A program made the translations under genes and the position numbers. The notes under the pieces were generated by a model, which ran no database searches, had not been told where the DNA came from, and saw only the letters and a program-made list of their open reading frames with translations. DNA of 64,000 nucleotides from Klebsiella michiganensis. GTDB lineage: Bacteria; Pseudomonadota; Gammaproteobacteria; Enterobacterales; Enterobacteriaceae. The DNA lies in contig CP011077.1 in the NCBI GenBank assembly GCA_000963575.1, forward strand, positions 4,402,001-4,466,000, given 5' to 3'. Positions within the stretch are counted from its first letter, which is position 1. Each line of letters opens with the position of its first letter. Positions 53,138 to 61,663 of the stretch are shown one piece after another.

Positions 53138-53841
53138 CGCTGCCGCACCGGCCTTGTGAGCTGTGCCGCCTCCAGCGTTAACTTCGCGGCAGTAAACCTG
53201 TCGCTGCGCACGCCAAGAACCTCCTTTTCCCAGAGCGGATTCAGCGGGACGTGGTAGCCCGCGTTCTTGGCCTGCCGCACCAGCTCCGCAAGATCGTCTT
53301 TGTTGGCAATGATACACACCGGCTCGAAGCGCCCTATTTTACCCGGCAGCACGAACGTGGCCGGGTAGTTGCTCTCCGGATCGGTGACCGGGTTGGCGCT
53401 ATCCGTCGCGTGATGCACCACTTTTTCCCCTTCCCCCACCAGCGCCTGGTTCAGCACGCCGATCATCCGGCGGGCACGCTCGCTCGCATTGCCTATTTCC
53501 TCATCGCTCTTACGGTAGAAGCTCGCCGGGTTGTCATAATCCCCGCGCAACGCCTGATGCTCCGGCAGCGTGCGGTAATTTTCCAGCCGCTGGCGAAATA
53601 CCTGGTGGGACACATCCGGCACCTGCAAATTATCTTCCGGCCCTAACTCACTGACGTGCGGGGCGATGACCATCAGGTCATAATCTGCGGTGAAGGGCCG
53701 GGCTTCGGCGTGTGGGGCAAGCACCTGCAGAGGCGCGCCGTGATGAGAAATTCGATACCTCGCCTCTCCGCTGCCCGGCAGGCGTTGGGCCTCAAACGCA
53801 TAGCGCTCGCCGCCCGGGCCACTGGCCCTGAGATGACTCAA
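53134..53841 (-). CDS. ExoY/edema-factor-like nucleotidyl cyclase, C-terminal piece (frameshifted)
   Basis: Second part of an anthrax-toxin-type (ExoY-like) nucleotidyl cyclase. Catalytic Asp pair is in FTADYDLMVIAP (residues 53 and 55 of this frame, matching ExoY D212/D214), and the nucleotide region is HHATDSANPVTDPESNYP. It opens with TTG overlapping the previous stop (TTGA), and its first residues SHLRASGPGGERYAFEA continue the upstream frame as in ExoY. Joining the frames needs one extra base, probably in the G run at 53842-53845. The best reading is a broken single gene. Confidence 0.8.
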   Translation of the reverse strand: MSHLRASGPGGERYAFEAQRLPGSGEARYRISHHGAPLQVLAPHAEARPFTADYDLMVIAPHVSELGPEDNLQVPDVSHQVFRQRLENYRTLPEHQALRGDYDNPASFYRKSDEEIGNASERARRMIGVLNQALVGEGEKVVHHATDSANPVTDPESNYPATFVLPGKIGRFEPVCIIANKDDLAELVRQAKNAGYHVPLNPLWEKEVLGVRSDRFTAAKLTLEAAQLTRPVRQR

Positions 53842-54413
53842 ACCCCGGCATTCTCTGGGGACAGTTTGTCGATAAGTCCCTGCGCAAACAGGTCGTGCAG
53901 GCGACTTTGCGACACGTCCAGCGGCACGGCAGCCGCATGCCCCTCGGCAATGCAGGCCTGCGTCTGCAGGTTAAACTTTGCGATCCGCTCCGGCGAGGCG
54001 TTCTCCAGCTTGCTAAACCGCTGCTCCACGCAGATAAAACCCGCCTGCGGCCCCCATGAGGCGCTTTTGCCCTTAATGTGAAAGCCTTTGGTCGGATGCC
54101 CGGCTTCAATCAGCGCCGTCGCCAGTTTGTCCACCGGGCGAACGCCAATGATGCAATTGTGCTCCGAGGCCACGCGCTGCAGCGGGATGAGGTGCGCAGG
54201 CACGATGCCGGTTTTGTCTTTGAGGTGTGAGACAAGCTGCTGGAGGTCAGTCCCGGGCGGTTGACTCGCCGCGGACAGGTGAGGTTCTGCAGGGCGATAC
54301 GCCGCAGGGGTGGATCCAACTTTCATTTTACGGCCAGGCTCCCGGCGATAAACAACAAGCCATTGAGGCTGCGGCCGGGAAAAGGCGGCCTGGGCAGCAT
54401 CACGCGAAAACAT
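53838..54413 (-). CDS. ExoY/edema-factor-like nucleotidyl cyclase, N-terminal piece
   Basis: First part of an ExoY-like host-activated cyclase, 191 residues. It carries IIGVRPVDKLATALIEAG and PTKGFHIKGKSASWGPQAGF, with Lys109 and Lys116 at the positions of ExoY K81 and K88, and then the VEQRFSKLE segment. It lacks the catalytic Asp pair, which is in the next frame. There is no Sec signal and no secretion or RHS domain. The start could be 54413 or MKVGSTP at 54326. In Pseudomonas ExoY makes cGMP and cUMP inside eukaryotic cells after actin binding. Confidence 0.82.
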   Translation of the reverse strand: MFSRDAAQAAFSRPQPQWLVVYRREPGRKMKVGSTPAAYRPAEPHLSAASQPPGTDLQQLVSHLKDKTGIVPAHLIPLQRVASEHNCIIGVRPVDKLATALIEAGHPTKGFHIKGKSASWGPQAGFICVEQRFSKLENASPERIAKFNLQTQACIAEGHAAAVPLDVSQSRLHDLFAQGLIDKLSPENAGV

Positions 54414-54459
54414 CCCCCAGGTGAATGCTCGCGGATTGCCCCGCCGCCCCTGGTTCCGG

Positions 54460-54792
54460 TTAAGTCTTGTCTTTCACCGTTTCGGTTCCACCGTTATTTT
54501 TCACCGAGGCAATACCTTTATCCCGGGACTGCTCCGTGGCGTACATCTGGCTGGTGCCAATCACCTGATGATTCCCGGCCTTGAGGTTGAAGTAAAACTT
54601 CCCGTTGCTGGCAACCTTCTTGTCATAGCGTTCATCCAGCGGGCTGTTGGTGCGCACGGAGGCAATACCGTTGTCCGCCGAGGCGCGGGTTTTATACAGC
54701 TCGCTGGTGAGCACCACTTCCCCGTTACCGGCCTTGAGCACGAACTTGAACTGCCCGTCACTACTTTTGCTTAATTCGAACCAACCAGACAT
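54460..54792 (-). CDS. yegP: DUF1508 protein YegP
   Basis: 110-residue protein with two DUF1508 repeats: GWFELSKSSDGQFKFVLKAG and KFYFNLKAGN, each followed by a TS(E/Q)xY segment. Same length as E. coli YegP. Function unknown. Lies just upstream of the cyclase fragments on the same strand; a role with them is not supported. Confidence 0.9.
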   Translation of the reverse strand: MSGWFELSKSSDGQFKFVLKAGNGEVVLTSELYKTRASADNGIASVRTNSPLDERYDKKVASNGKFYFNLKAGNHQVIGTSQMYATEQSRDKGIASVKNNGGTETVKDKT

Positions 54793-55018
54793 GTTAACTC
54801 CTTGATTAAAATCATAAACAGTTAATAGATTGGGTGAACTACAAAAACAGTATGTACGAAAAACAATCAGTTCGCCCACTCCACCAGCCCCCCGGCGGGA
54901 CAAATGTCCCGGCGACAATACGGATTTCAGATCCCGCTGGCAGTTTTCACGCTAATCTGTGGGCAACGCGGGACGGGCGTCCTGTCCTTATTTGACGGGA
55001 AATTTTATAGTGAACAGC

Positions 55019-55708
55019 ATGAAAAACGAGAGCAGACCCGGCGACTGGCTGAGCGTCATTGAAAGAGTGACCGGCGACCCGGTGCTGTATGAACTGCTGA
55101 AGTATTGCCCGCTGGATATTCTGCGCAGCTGGCAGCTAAAACATTACCCTCGTGGTTCGCTGATTTTTCGCCAGGGGGAAATTTGCGATGAATTCCACCT
55201 GATCGTTAAAGGGGAAATCGACGTTTTTACCACCGCCGACGACGGGCGGAAGTACTCCCAGGCGCGCTATAAAAAAGGCGACATTCTGGGTGAGCTGGAA
55301 ATCTTCGAGCGGCGGCAATACATCTGCTCGGTAGAAGCGGTTAGCGACGCGGCGCTATTAGTGCTGACGCGGGAAGAATTTATTCGCTGGCTGGGATTAG
55401 ACAATTACTTTAATCAAAAAATATTACAGGCCGTGAGCGATCAATATTATCAACTCTCCAAAAAGGCCGGAGAAGATATTCTTTATTCGTTACATCAGCG
55501 TATTTGCCTGGTGCTGTGGCAGAAATACCAGCCAATGCAGGGCAGCATTCCGCTGAATAAGCAGCAATTAAGCGAGCAGTTTGCGGTGGCCCCGCGCAGC
55601 ATTAACCGCATTTTATCGGAACTGCGGGAAGACAATATTATTGCGATTCACGGCGAGCAGATTCAGGTTCTCGACCCTCAGCGCCTGCGCCAGCACGCCG
55701 AACATTAA
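55019..55708 (+). CDS. Crp/Fnr-family transcriptional regulator
   Basis: 229 residues. Cyclic-nucleotide-binding-like beta barrel at about 40-130 (SLIFRQGEICDEFHLIVKGE and GDILGELEIF) and a C-terminal winged helix (KQQLSEQFAVAPRSINRILS). No N-terminal Cys cluster, so not an FNR oxygen sensor. It precedes a nucleoside phosphorylase and pnuC and probably controls them. An upstream GTG 55010 could also be the start. Confidence 0.85.
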   Translation: MKNESRPGDWLSVIERVTGDPVLYELLKYCPLDILRSWQLKHYPRGSLIFRQGEICDEFHLIVKGEIDVFTTADDGRKYSQARYKKGDILGELEIFERRQYICSVEAVSDAALLVLTREEFIRWLGLDNYFNQKILQAVSDQYYQLSKKAGEDILYSLHQRICLVLWQKYQPMQGSIPLNKQQLSEQFAVAPRSINRILSELREDNIIAIHGEQIQVLDPQRLRQHAEH

Positions 55709-55766
55709 ATAACAGCAGCCAATCCTGAGCCATGCCAAATGGCTCGTTTAACGCCAGGTAAATATC

Positions 55767-56513
55767 ATGACCCAACTCCAGCCCCATATCCGGCTCAGCC
55801 GGGAGATGACGCACGCCCGCTATGCGCTCCTGCCGGGCGATCCGAAACGCGTTGAACACGTCGCACAGTTTCTGGACAACGTGGAAGATTTTGGCAGCAA
55901 CCGGGAATATCGCGCCCTGCACGGCTGGTTTCACGGTGTGGAAGTCCTGGTGATGTCTACCGGCATGGGCGGGCCTTCTACCGCCATCGCCGTGGAAGAG
56001 CTGCGCCAGATTGGCGTCACCAACCTCATCCGCATCGGCAGCTGCGGGGCGATGCAAAACCATATTCGCCTCGGTGACCTGGTGATCGCCACCGCCGCCG
56101 TGCGGGACGACGGCACCAGCCAGATGTACATCGACAAAGGCTACCCGGCCTGTGCGGACATCGGCCTAGTGCACCATTTGACTCAGCAGGCGAAACGCCT
56201 GGGCTATGCCAGCCACTGCGGCTACGTGCGCAGCCACGACAGCTTCTACACCGAACGCGAAGGCGAGATTAACCAGTTCTGGTCCGGCAAGGGCATTCTC
56301 GCCGCGGATATGGAAACGGCGCCGCTGATGGTGGTCGGCGCATTACGCGGCCTGCGCATCGCCTCCGTGCTTAACGTCGTGGTTGAGCACAGCGGCAATC
56401 TGGAAGAAGGCATTAACAACTACCAGCAGCAGGAACAGTCCTGCCTGCAGGGTGAATCCCGCGAGATCTTACTCGCCCTCGAAGCGCTCTACCTTGACAG
56501 CCAGGAGCAGTAA
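55767..56513 (+). CDS. Nucleoside phosphorylase (uridine-phosphorylase-like)
   Basis: 248-residue PNP/UDP family enzyme. Phosphate- and nucleoside-site motifs: LPGDPKRVEHVA, STGMGGPSTAIA, RIGSCGAMQ and AADMETAP. It cleaves a nucleoside with phosphate in the cytosol. pnuC starts two bases after its stop, so the natural substrate may be the nucleoside PnuC imports (nicotinamide riboside), though uridine or another nucleoside cannot be excluded. Confidence 0.88.
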   Translation: MTQLQPHIRLSREMTHARYALLPGDPKRVEHVAQFLDNVEDFGSNREYRALHGWFHGVEVLVMSTGMGGPSTAIAVEELRQIGVTNLIRIGSCGAMQNHIRLGDLVIATAAVRDDGTSQMYIDKGYPACADIGLVHHLTQQAKRLGYASHCGYVRSHDSFYTEREGEINQFWSGKGILAADMETAPLMVVGALRGLRIASVLNVVVEHSGNLEEGINNYQQQEQSCLQGESREILLALEALYLDSQEQ

Positions 56514-56515
56514 TC

Positions 56516-57232
56516 ATGGATTTCTTCAGCATTAAGAATGTGATGGTCACCATTCCGCTCGGCGAAGGCGGCTACGCGCTCTCGTGGATCGAGGCCATCG
56601 GCACCGTCTTCGGCCTGCTCTGTATCTGGTTCGCCAGCAAAGAGAAAATCATCAACTACCTGTTCGGCCTGATTAACGTCACGCTGTTTGCGGCGATCTT
56701 CTTCCAGATCCAGCTTTACGCCAGCCTGCTGCTACAGGTGTTCTTCTTCGCCGCCAACCTGTACGGCTGGTACGCGTGGAGCCGCCAGAACGAGGCCAAC
56801 GAGGCCGCGCTGAAAATCCGCTGGCTGTCGCGCAGCAAGGCCTTCACGCTGGCGGCGGTTTGCCTGATCGCCATCGCGCTGATGACCTTTTTCATCGACC
56901 CGGTCTTCGCCGTGCTGACCCGCATCGCGGTGGGCATTATGCAGAGCCTCGGCGTGGCGGTTGAGATGCCGCACCTCCAGCCGGATGCCTTCCCGCTCTG
57001 GGATTCCGCGATGCTTGTCCTGTCGATTGCCGCAATGGTGCTGATGACGCGTAAATACGTCGAGAACTGGTTGCTATGGGTGGTTATCGACGTGATTAGC
57101 GTGGTGATTTACGCCATCCAGGGCGTGTACGCCATGTCGCTGGAATACATCCTGCTGACGGCGATTGCAGTAATGGGCTCGGTGGCGTGGATCAAGAGCG
57201 CCCGAATGATTGGCTCCCGGCCACTCGCTTAA
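56516..57232 (+). CDS. pnuC: Nicotinamide riboside transporter PnuC
   Basis: 238-residue membrane carrier, close to E. coli PnuC along its length. About seven hydrophobic segments; conserved QLYASLLLQVFFFAANLYGW and MTRKYVENWLLWVVIDV, which line the riboside site. It imports nicotinamide riboside for NAD salvage. In E. coli it stands with nadA; here it follows a nucleoside phosphorylase. Confidence 0.93.
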   Translation: MDFFSIKNVMVTIPLGEGGYALSWIEAIGTVFGLLCIWFASKEKIINYLFGLINVTLFAAIFFQIQLYASLLLQVFFFAANLYGWYAWSRQNEANEAALKIRWLSRSKAFTLAAVCLIAIALMTFFIDPVFAVLTRIAVGIMQSLGVAVEMPHLQPDAFPLWDSAMLVLSIAAMVLMTRKYVENWLLWVVIDVISVVIYAIQGVYAMSLEYILLTAIAVMGSVAWIKSARMIGSRPLA

Positions 57233-57249
57233 ATCGTTTGATTCATTTT

Positions 57250-57275
57250 AAGGGCCGCTAAGCGGCCCTTTTTTA
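57250..57275 (+). terminator. Terminator of pnuC
   Basis: Arms AAGGGCCGCT (57250-57259) and AGCGGCCCTT (57261-57270) then TTTTT. Confidence 0.9.
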
Positions 57276-57702
57276 TTCGGATATATCTTATTTATCAAGC
57301 CTGATGAAAATTAAAGGCTTTTAAAAAATCTCCCGATTTTAAGCGACCGCCAGCCACCGACTCAGCGCAATCATCTATGCTTTATTTAAGGCACAGCAGC
57401 GAGATAATTTTTAACGATCGTTAGTAGGTCTTTTTCACTCTCTCTTTTTACTGCCCTATCCGTTTCTATTTTCATTCAGGCCTTTCCCTTCAATCGTTCA
57501 CGACCACAGGATAACCTCATGAAAATACTGTTTTTAAAAATCTTCACGCTGAATTTCAACCCACAATTTTACCTATCAGAGCAATCACACACGCCGCAAA
57601 ACAGTTTGTTATAACCAGCTTACTGCCGCGCATAAGCCCGCAGCACAAAATTTTGCGACATCTGTTTCTTTGCACCTTCTAATAAAAGTACGGGGTTAAA
57701 CG
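57276..57702. other. AT-rich intergenic region ahead of sodC
   Basis: About 430 bases with no supported gene. It likely holds the sodC promoter; TACGGGG near 57690 is a weak ribosome site for sodC. Confidence 0.5.
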
Positions 57703-58230
57703 ATGAATAAGTTAAAAACACTAAAACTGGCGCTGGGTATTACCGCCCTCACCTGCACCGGACTGGCACAGGCCGCCACGGTCGCCATGAACACCGTGGA
57801 CGCCAACGGCACTTCCACCCCGGCGGGCACCATTGAGTACCACGCCACCCAGTACGGCGTGGTCTTTACGCCGAACCTGAAAGGCCTGCCGCCGGGTATC
57901 CACGGCTTCCACGTTCACACTAATCCGAACTGCGGCCCCGGCATGCAGGACGGCAAAATGGTGGCTGGCCTGGCGGCGGGCGGCCACTTAGATCCGGCCC
58001 ACACCGGCAAGCATGAAGGCCCGTGGGGTAACGGCCACCTCGGCGACCTGCCTGCGCTGTACGTCGACAGCGACGGCACCGCAACCTATCCGGTGCTGGC
58101 TCCTCGCCTGCGCATGTCTGACCTCAAAGGCCACTCGCTGATGATCCACGCCGGCGGCGACAACCACTCTGACCACCCGGCAATGCTCGGCGGCGGCGGG
58201 GCGCGTATGGTGTGCGGAGTCACGTCATGA
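57703..58230 (+). CDS. sodC: Periplasmic Cu/Zn superoxide dismutase
   Basis: 175 residues with signal peptide ending AQA. Copper ligands in GFHVHTN, zinc and copper ligands in GGHLDP and HTGKHEGPWGNGHLGD, and the final MIHAGGDNHSD; the disulphide Cys are in NCGPG and RMVCGV. It removes superoxide in the periplasm. Overlaps the next gene by ATGA. Confidence 0.96.
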   Translation: MNKLKTLKLALGITALTCTGLAQAATVAMNTVDANGTSTPAGTIEYHATQYGVVFTPNLKGLPPGIHGFHVHTNPNCGPGMQDGKMVAGLAAGGHLDPAHTGKHEGPWGNGHLGDLPALYVDSDGTATYPVLAPRLRMSDLKGHSLMIHAGGDNHSDHPAMLGGGGARMVCGVTS

Positions 58231-58751
58231 GCCAGCGCTTCTTCACGACTGCGTGCCTTGCGCTGATGATGGGCGGGCTTCCGGCCCTGGCGAACGCGGC
58301 AGAGACTTCTATTGACGTGCCCAAAGGCGAGCACCTGCAAACCGAGCTTTATGCCCGCGGGGTGCAAATCTACCGCTGCGCGGCGGCGGACGCCGAAGCG
58401 AAAACCGGGAGCTGGGTGTTCCAGGCCCCGGAAGCTGACCTATTCAGCGACAAGGGCCTGAAGCACCTCGTCGGCAAACACTTCGACGGCCCGCACTGGC
58501 AGGCCACGGACGGCAGCGTGGTGGCCGGCACGCTCAGCGGCACTCGCCCGTCGAAAGATACAGGCTCGATTCCGTGGCTACTGCTAACCGGCACTTCCGA
58601 CGCGCAGCCGGGCCTGTTCGCCAACGTGAGCAGCATCCAGCGCGTGGACACGCGCGGCGGCGTAACCGGCCCCACGGTTTGCGACCCGGCGACCTTTGGC
58701 GCGACGCTGAAAGTGCCTTACACGGCGACCTACAAGTTCTACACGAAGTAG
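58227..58751 (+). CDS. DUF3455-like exported protein
   Basis: 174 residues with signal peptide ending NAAE; the mature part reads GVQIYRCAAADAE, then WVFQAPEADLFSD, GPHWQATDGSVV and a final TATYKFY, the pattern of DUF3455. One Cys pair (YRC and TVCDP). Function unknown. The ATGA overlap with sodC means the two are co-translated, suggesting an oxidative-stress role in the periplasm. Confidence 0.82.
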   Translation: MSQRFFTTACLALMMGGLPALANAAETSIDVPKGEHLQTELYARGVQIYRCAAADAEAKTGSWVFQAPEADLFSDKGLKHLVGKHFDGPHWQATDGSVVAGTLSGTRPSKDTGSIPWLLLTGTSDAQPGLFANVSSIQRVDTRGGVTGPTVCDPATFGATLKVPYTATYKFYTK

Positions 58752-58826
58752 CAGCCTGCAAAGTCCTGGCCGGAAGGCCGGGACTTCTGTTTAATGGACG
58801 AGACTAATGAACCAGGGCAGGCATGT

Positions 58827-59279
58827 ATGAAAATCCTCAAAAGCGGCATCCGCGACGTGATTGCCGGCGACGATGTCACCGTTGTGGAGCCGGTTAACCT
58901 CTACGAATGCACGCTGCAGGCCGGCGTATTCGTCGGGCCTTTCGTCGAGATCCAACGCCACTGCGTGATCGGCTCCGGCACCCGCATCCAGTCCCACTCG
59001 TTCCTGTGCGAAAACGTCACCACCGGCAAAAACTGCTTTATCGGCCACGGCGTCACCTTCGCCAACGACCTGTTCCGCAGCGGCAGGCCAGACCCCAACC
59101 CTGAGAGCTGGATAGCCATCACCCTCGGCAATAACGTCACCATAGGCAGCGGCAGCACCATTCTGACGGAGCATATTTGCAGCGGCGCGGTGATTGGCGC
59201 AGGCAGCGTGGTGACAAAGGATATTCTGGTGCCCGGGGTGTATGTCGGGAGCCCGGCGAGGCTGGTGCGGGGGTTTTAA
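58827..59279 (+). CDS. Hexapeptide-repeat (LbH) acyltransferase
   Basis: 150-residue left-handed beta-helix protein; repeats such as VFVGPFVEIQ, CVIGSGTRIQ, NVTIGSGSTI and AVIGAGSVVTKDI. Typical of O- or N-acetyltransferases acting on sugars such as UDP-GlcNAc derivatives. The start MKILKSGIR (58827) is chosen. Without nearby sugar genes the substrate is unknown. Its stop codon overlaps that of the convergent candidate immunity gene by four bases. Confidence 0.85.
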   Translation: MKILKSGIRDVIAGDDVTVVEPVNLYECTLQAGVFVGPFVEIQRHCVIGSGTRIQSHSFLCENVTTGKNCFIGHGVTFANDLFRSGRPDPNPESWIAITLGNNVTIGSGSTILTEHICSGAVIGAGSVVTKDILVPGVYVGSPARLVRGF

Positions 59280-59707
59280 CGACCGCCATTAGCGGTAAAG
59301 CTGATAACCGGCATAATCGCGACGCCATCGGAATAGAACAAATCAGAGTTGGTAAACGAATAAACGCGACCGGTAAGTTTGACGTTAACATGGCTACCAT
59401 AGCCCGTTACCTGAGCATTGCTCACTTCTGAGACCAGAAACGGGGCACGACTCTTCAGATGCTCCATTGGATCGCCCGATAGATTGCCGTCCAGATAATA
59501 GCGATAGACCTCTGAAACCGTAGCGCCACCACCTTTGTAACGCGTGATATATAGGAACGTAGTATCGGTGACTTTTTGACGGGAGAAAAACACATCATCC
59601 CGAGGGCCATTGAAGTAATACTGATATGCTGCATAGCCACCCACAAGCAATAACAGCCCAGCGGTTAACATACAATGCAGACTCTTAATAACCGTGTTGT
59701 TTGGCAT
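59276..59707 (-). CDS. Candidate immunity protein for the type-44 toxin
   Basis: 143-residue protein, not recognised as a family. One N-terminal hydrophobic segment (about 11-30, TAGLLLLVGGYAAYQYYF) anchors or exports it; the rest is soluble, with YKGGGATVSEVYRYYLDG. Its start lies 23 bases inside the upstream toxin gene, which implies tight coupling. The position directly after a toxin gene is what is expected of an immunity gene; membrane anchoring would suit protection against a toxin acting in or entering through the envelope. Confidence 0.55.
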   Translation of the reverse strand: MPNNTVIKSLHCMLTAGLLLLVGGYAAYQYYFNGPRDDVFFSRQKVTDTTFLYITRYKGGGATVSEVYRYYLDGNLSGDPMEHLKSRAPFLVSEVSNAQVTGYGSHVNVKLTGRVYSFTNSDLFYSDGVAIMPVISFTANGGR

Positions 59708-60077
59708 AATCTATTCCCTGTTTAATCCAGAACTGATCGTGTGGGTCGTCTCCATACGGGAATGAACCATACCACGCTCCCCACTGCGGTTGCGATGTTC
59801 CGGCGCGGGTCTGAGCAAATCCCGCGGCAATAAATAGCGTTTCTTCGGGTATACCAGCAGCAAACCCCGCAGCACCATAGTTAAAATTGCCAAAGTTAGC
59901 CAGACTTCTGTCTTGCTGTTTGTAATCCCATGGACCACTATTTCTAACTTTTTGATAAAACCAGTAGTACGTTTGCGGCAACGCCATATTTCGGCTCATG
60001 CCATTTGACCTTGCCTCGCGCATATTTTTCATAATTAAACCAGCACCTTCGCGCGGCATTATTGGAATCACAGCCAT
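59685..60077 (-). CDS. Polymorphic toxin type 44 domain protein, stand-alone
   Basis: 130-residue protein that is essentially one Ntox44 domain (predicted RNase-type toxin). Features: NMREARSNGM, WFYQKVRNSGPWDYKQ, FGNFNYGAAGFAAG, FAQTRAGTS and the final PYGDDPHDQFWIKQGIDYA ending HGY. There is no RHS, hemagglutinin or LXG delivery region, so it is either a detached tip from a larger toxin or a small cargo effector. AAGGA precedes the start. AT-rich relative to the genes before 59276. Confidence 0.82.
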   Translation of the reverse strand: MAVIPIMPREGAGLIMKNMREARSNGMSRNMALPQTYYWFYQKVRNSGPWDYKQQDRSLANFGNFNYGAAGFAAGIPEETLFIAAGFAQTRAGTSQPQWGAWYGSFPYGDDPHDQFWIKQGIDYAKQHGY

Positions 60078-60390
60078 AAATATTCATCCTTAATTATTCA
60101 TGGGATTATTCTTTACATCAAAACATAATCATACCAAATACTATGATTGTTTAATTTAAACGTCATTGGCCACAAGATAAAGAAAGCAAAACAAAAAGTG
60201 TGCTATCGCGCAACTAGCGAAGAGGCGGGAGTAATATTTTAGCCTGGTGAGTAAACTCTTCAATTAGGCTTATTGGTACTTTTTAAGAAGAAGTAATGCT
60301 ACGTTCTTCGTCGTATTCAGCCTTATGAATCACTTATAGATTAACTTATTTAGTAAGCAGGAATTCTATAAGAATTTACAGGAGGGAATC
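60078..60390. other. AT-rich intergenic region between toxin and Ner-like fragment
   Basis: About 310 bases with no gene seen. It should hold promoters for the toxin (leftward) and the Ner-like fragment (rightward). No remnant of a toxin delivery domain was found in it. Confidence 0.5.
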
Positions 60391-60477
60391 ATGGCTAAAG
60401 GTTGGCATCCGGCAGATATCATCGCCAGTTTACGCCAGAAGGGAACATCCCTGGCGGCACTTTCCCGAGAATTGTAA
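60391..60477 (+). pseudogene. Ner/SfsB-like DNA-binding protein, truncated by IS
   Basis: A strong GGAGGG site precedes a frame reading MAKGWHPADIIASLRQKG then TSLAALSREL, after which a stop made by the IS end closes it at 28 codons. The sequence is the start of the Nlp/Ner family (SfsB, phage Ner), winged helix regulators of about 75-90 residues. The missing remainder is not found on the far side of the IS. Confidence 0.8.
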
Positions 60478-60551
60478 GTATCCCGGTAAACCGAACCATT
60501 CACTTTTAGAGATCTTCCGACATACTGATTATGTCCTGTGAGGAGATCACC

Positions 60552-60818
60552 ATGCGTAAAGCCCGATTCACCGAGCACCAGATCATTGCCGTTCTGAAGT
60601 CTGTCGAAGCCGGACGTACCGTTAAGGATGTCTGCCGTGAAGCCGGTATCTCTGAAGCCAGCTATTACAACTGGAAAGCGAAGTATGGCGGGATGGAAGC
60701 GGCCGATATTAAAAAAATCAAAGATCTGGAAGACGAGAATCGGAGGCTTAAACAGATGTTTGCTGATCTCAGCCTTGAGTGCCGGGCACTGAAAGACGTC
60801 ATCGAAAAAAAGCTTTAA
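60552..60818 (+). CDS. IS3-family transposase OrfA
   Basis: 88-residue helix-turn-helix protein (FTEHQIIAVLKSVEAGRTVK and GISEASYYNWKAKYGG) with a C-terminal leucine zipper. AGGAG precedes ATG 60552. Near its end the heptamer A AAA AAG at 60806-60812, in the right phase, is a standard -1 frameshift site that would join it to OrfB. Confidence 0.92.
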   Translation: MRKARFTEHQIIAVLKSVEAGRTVKDVCREAGISEASYYNWKAKYGGMEAADIKKIKDLEDENRRLKQMFADLSLECRALKDVIEKKL

Positions 60819-61663
60819 AACCAGCGATAAAGCGTGAGCTCGTCGGTTACCTGACTGCGCAATTTACCATGAGCATTCGCCAGGCCTGCAGGACGTTATC
60901 GCTGAGCAGGACGGTCTATTTTTACCAGCCCGATACCCGGCGCGATGAACCGGTGATCCAGGTGCTGACTGAGCTGGCAGAGCGCTACCCGCGATACGTT
61001 TTTAAGAAGCTGTTCCAGCTGCTGCGCAGGCAGGGTAACACCTGGAACCATAAACGCGTTCACCGGATTTACTGCCTGCTGAAACTGAATTTTCGTCGCA
61101 AGGGAAAACAGCGTTTACCCGCGCGTAACCCGACGCCACTGGCTACGCCGGAAGCGCTAAACCAGAGCTGGTCCATCGATTTTATGCATGATGCGCTGGT
61201 CTGCGGCAGACGTTTCCGGACCTTCAATGTGGTGGATGACTTTAACCGCGAGGCCCTCGCAATAGAAATCGATCTGAATATCCCCGCACAGCGGGTGGTC
61301 AGAGTGCTGGACAGAATAGTGGCAAACCGGGGTTATCCACTGAAACTGCGGATGGACAACGGACCAGAACTGGTCTCACTGACGCTGGCACAGTGGTCTG
61401 AAGAGCATGGAGTGATGCTGGAATTTATCAAACCGGGAAAACCAACGCAGAATGCCTTTATCGAACGGTTTAACCGGACGTACCGGACAGAAATCCTGGA
61501 TTTTTATCTGTTCAGAACCCTGAATGAAGCGCGGGAAATCACAGAGCACTGGCTGATGGAATACAACAGCGAGCGACCTCATGAATCCCTGAATAACCTG
61601 ACACCGGAGGAGTACCGGCTGATGGCCGAAAAACCGGAAATCTCAAAAAGTGCGTGGAACTAA
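60779..61663 (+). CDS. IS3-family transposase OrfB (DDE integrase)
   Basis: Catalytic part, expressed as an OrfAB fusion by -1 slippage; after the slip the fusion reads ALKPAIKREL. The DDE triad is visible: Asp in SIDFMHD, Asp in MDNGPEL and Glu in NAFIERFNRT, with the YNSERPHESLNNLTPEEY tail. It is intact, so the element may still be active. Confidence 0.92.
   Translation: MPGTERRHRKKALKPAIKRELVGYLTAQFTMSIRQACRTLSLSRTVYFYQPDTRRDEPVIQVLTELAERYPRYVFKKLFQLLRRQGNTWNHKRVHRIYCLLKLNFRRKGKQRLPARNPTPLATPEALNQSWSIDFMHDALVCGRRFRTFNVVDDFNREALAIEIDLNIPAQRVVRVLDRIVANRGYPLKLRMDNGPELVSLTLAQWSEEHGVMLEFIKPGKPTQNAFIERFNRTYRTEILDFYLFRTLNEAREITEHWLMEYNSERPHESLNNLTPEEYRLMAEKPEISKSAWN

Noticed and set aside
53792..54109. 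Third-frame 105-codon reading over the cyclase junction
   Set aside because: Gives no ExoY-like continuation; the TTG-started frame does.
57519..57614. 31-codon frame (MKILFLKIFTL...) ahead of sodC with a fair ribosome site
   Set aside because: Very short, AT-rich leader-like region, and no family I recognise; could be chance. Worth only a ribosome-profiling check.
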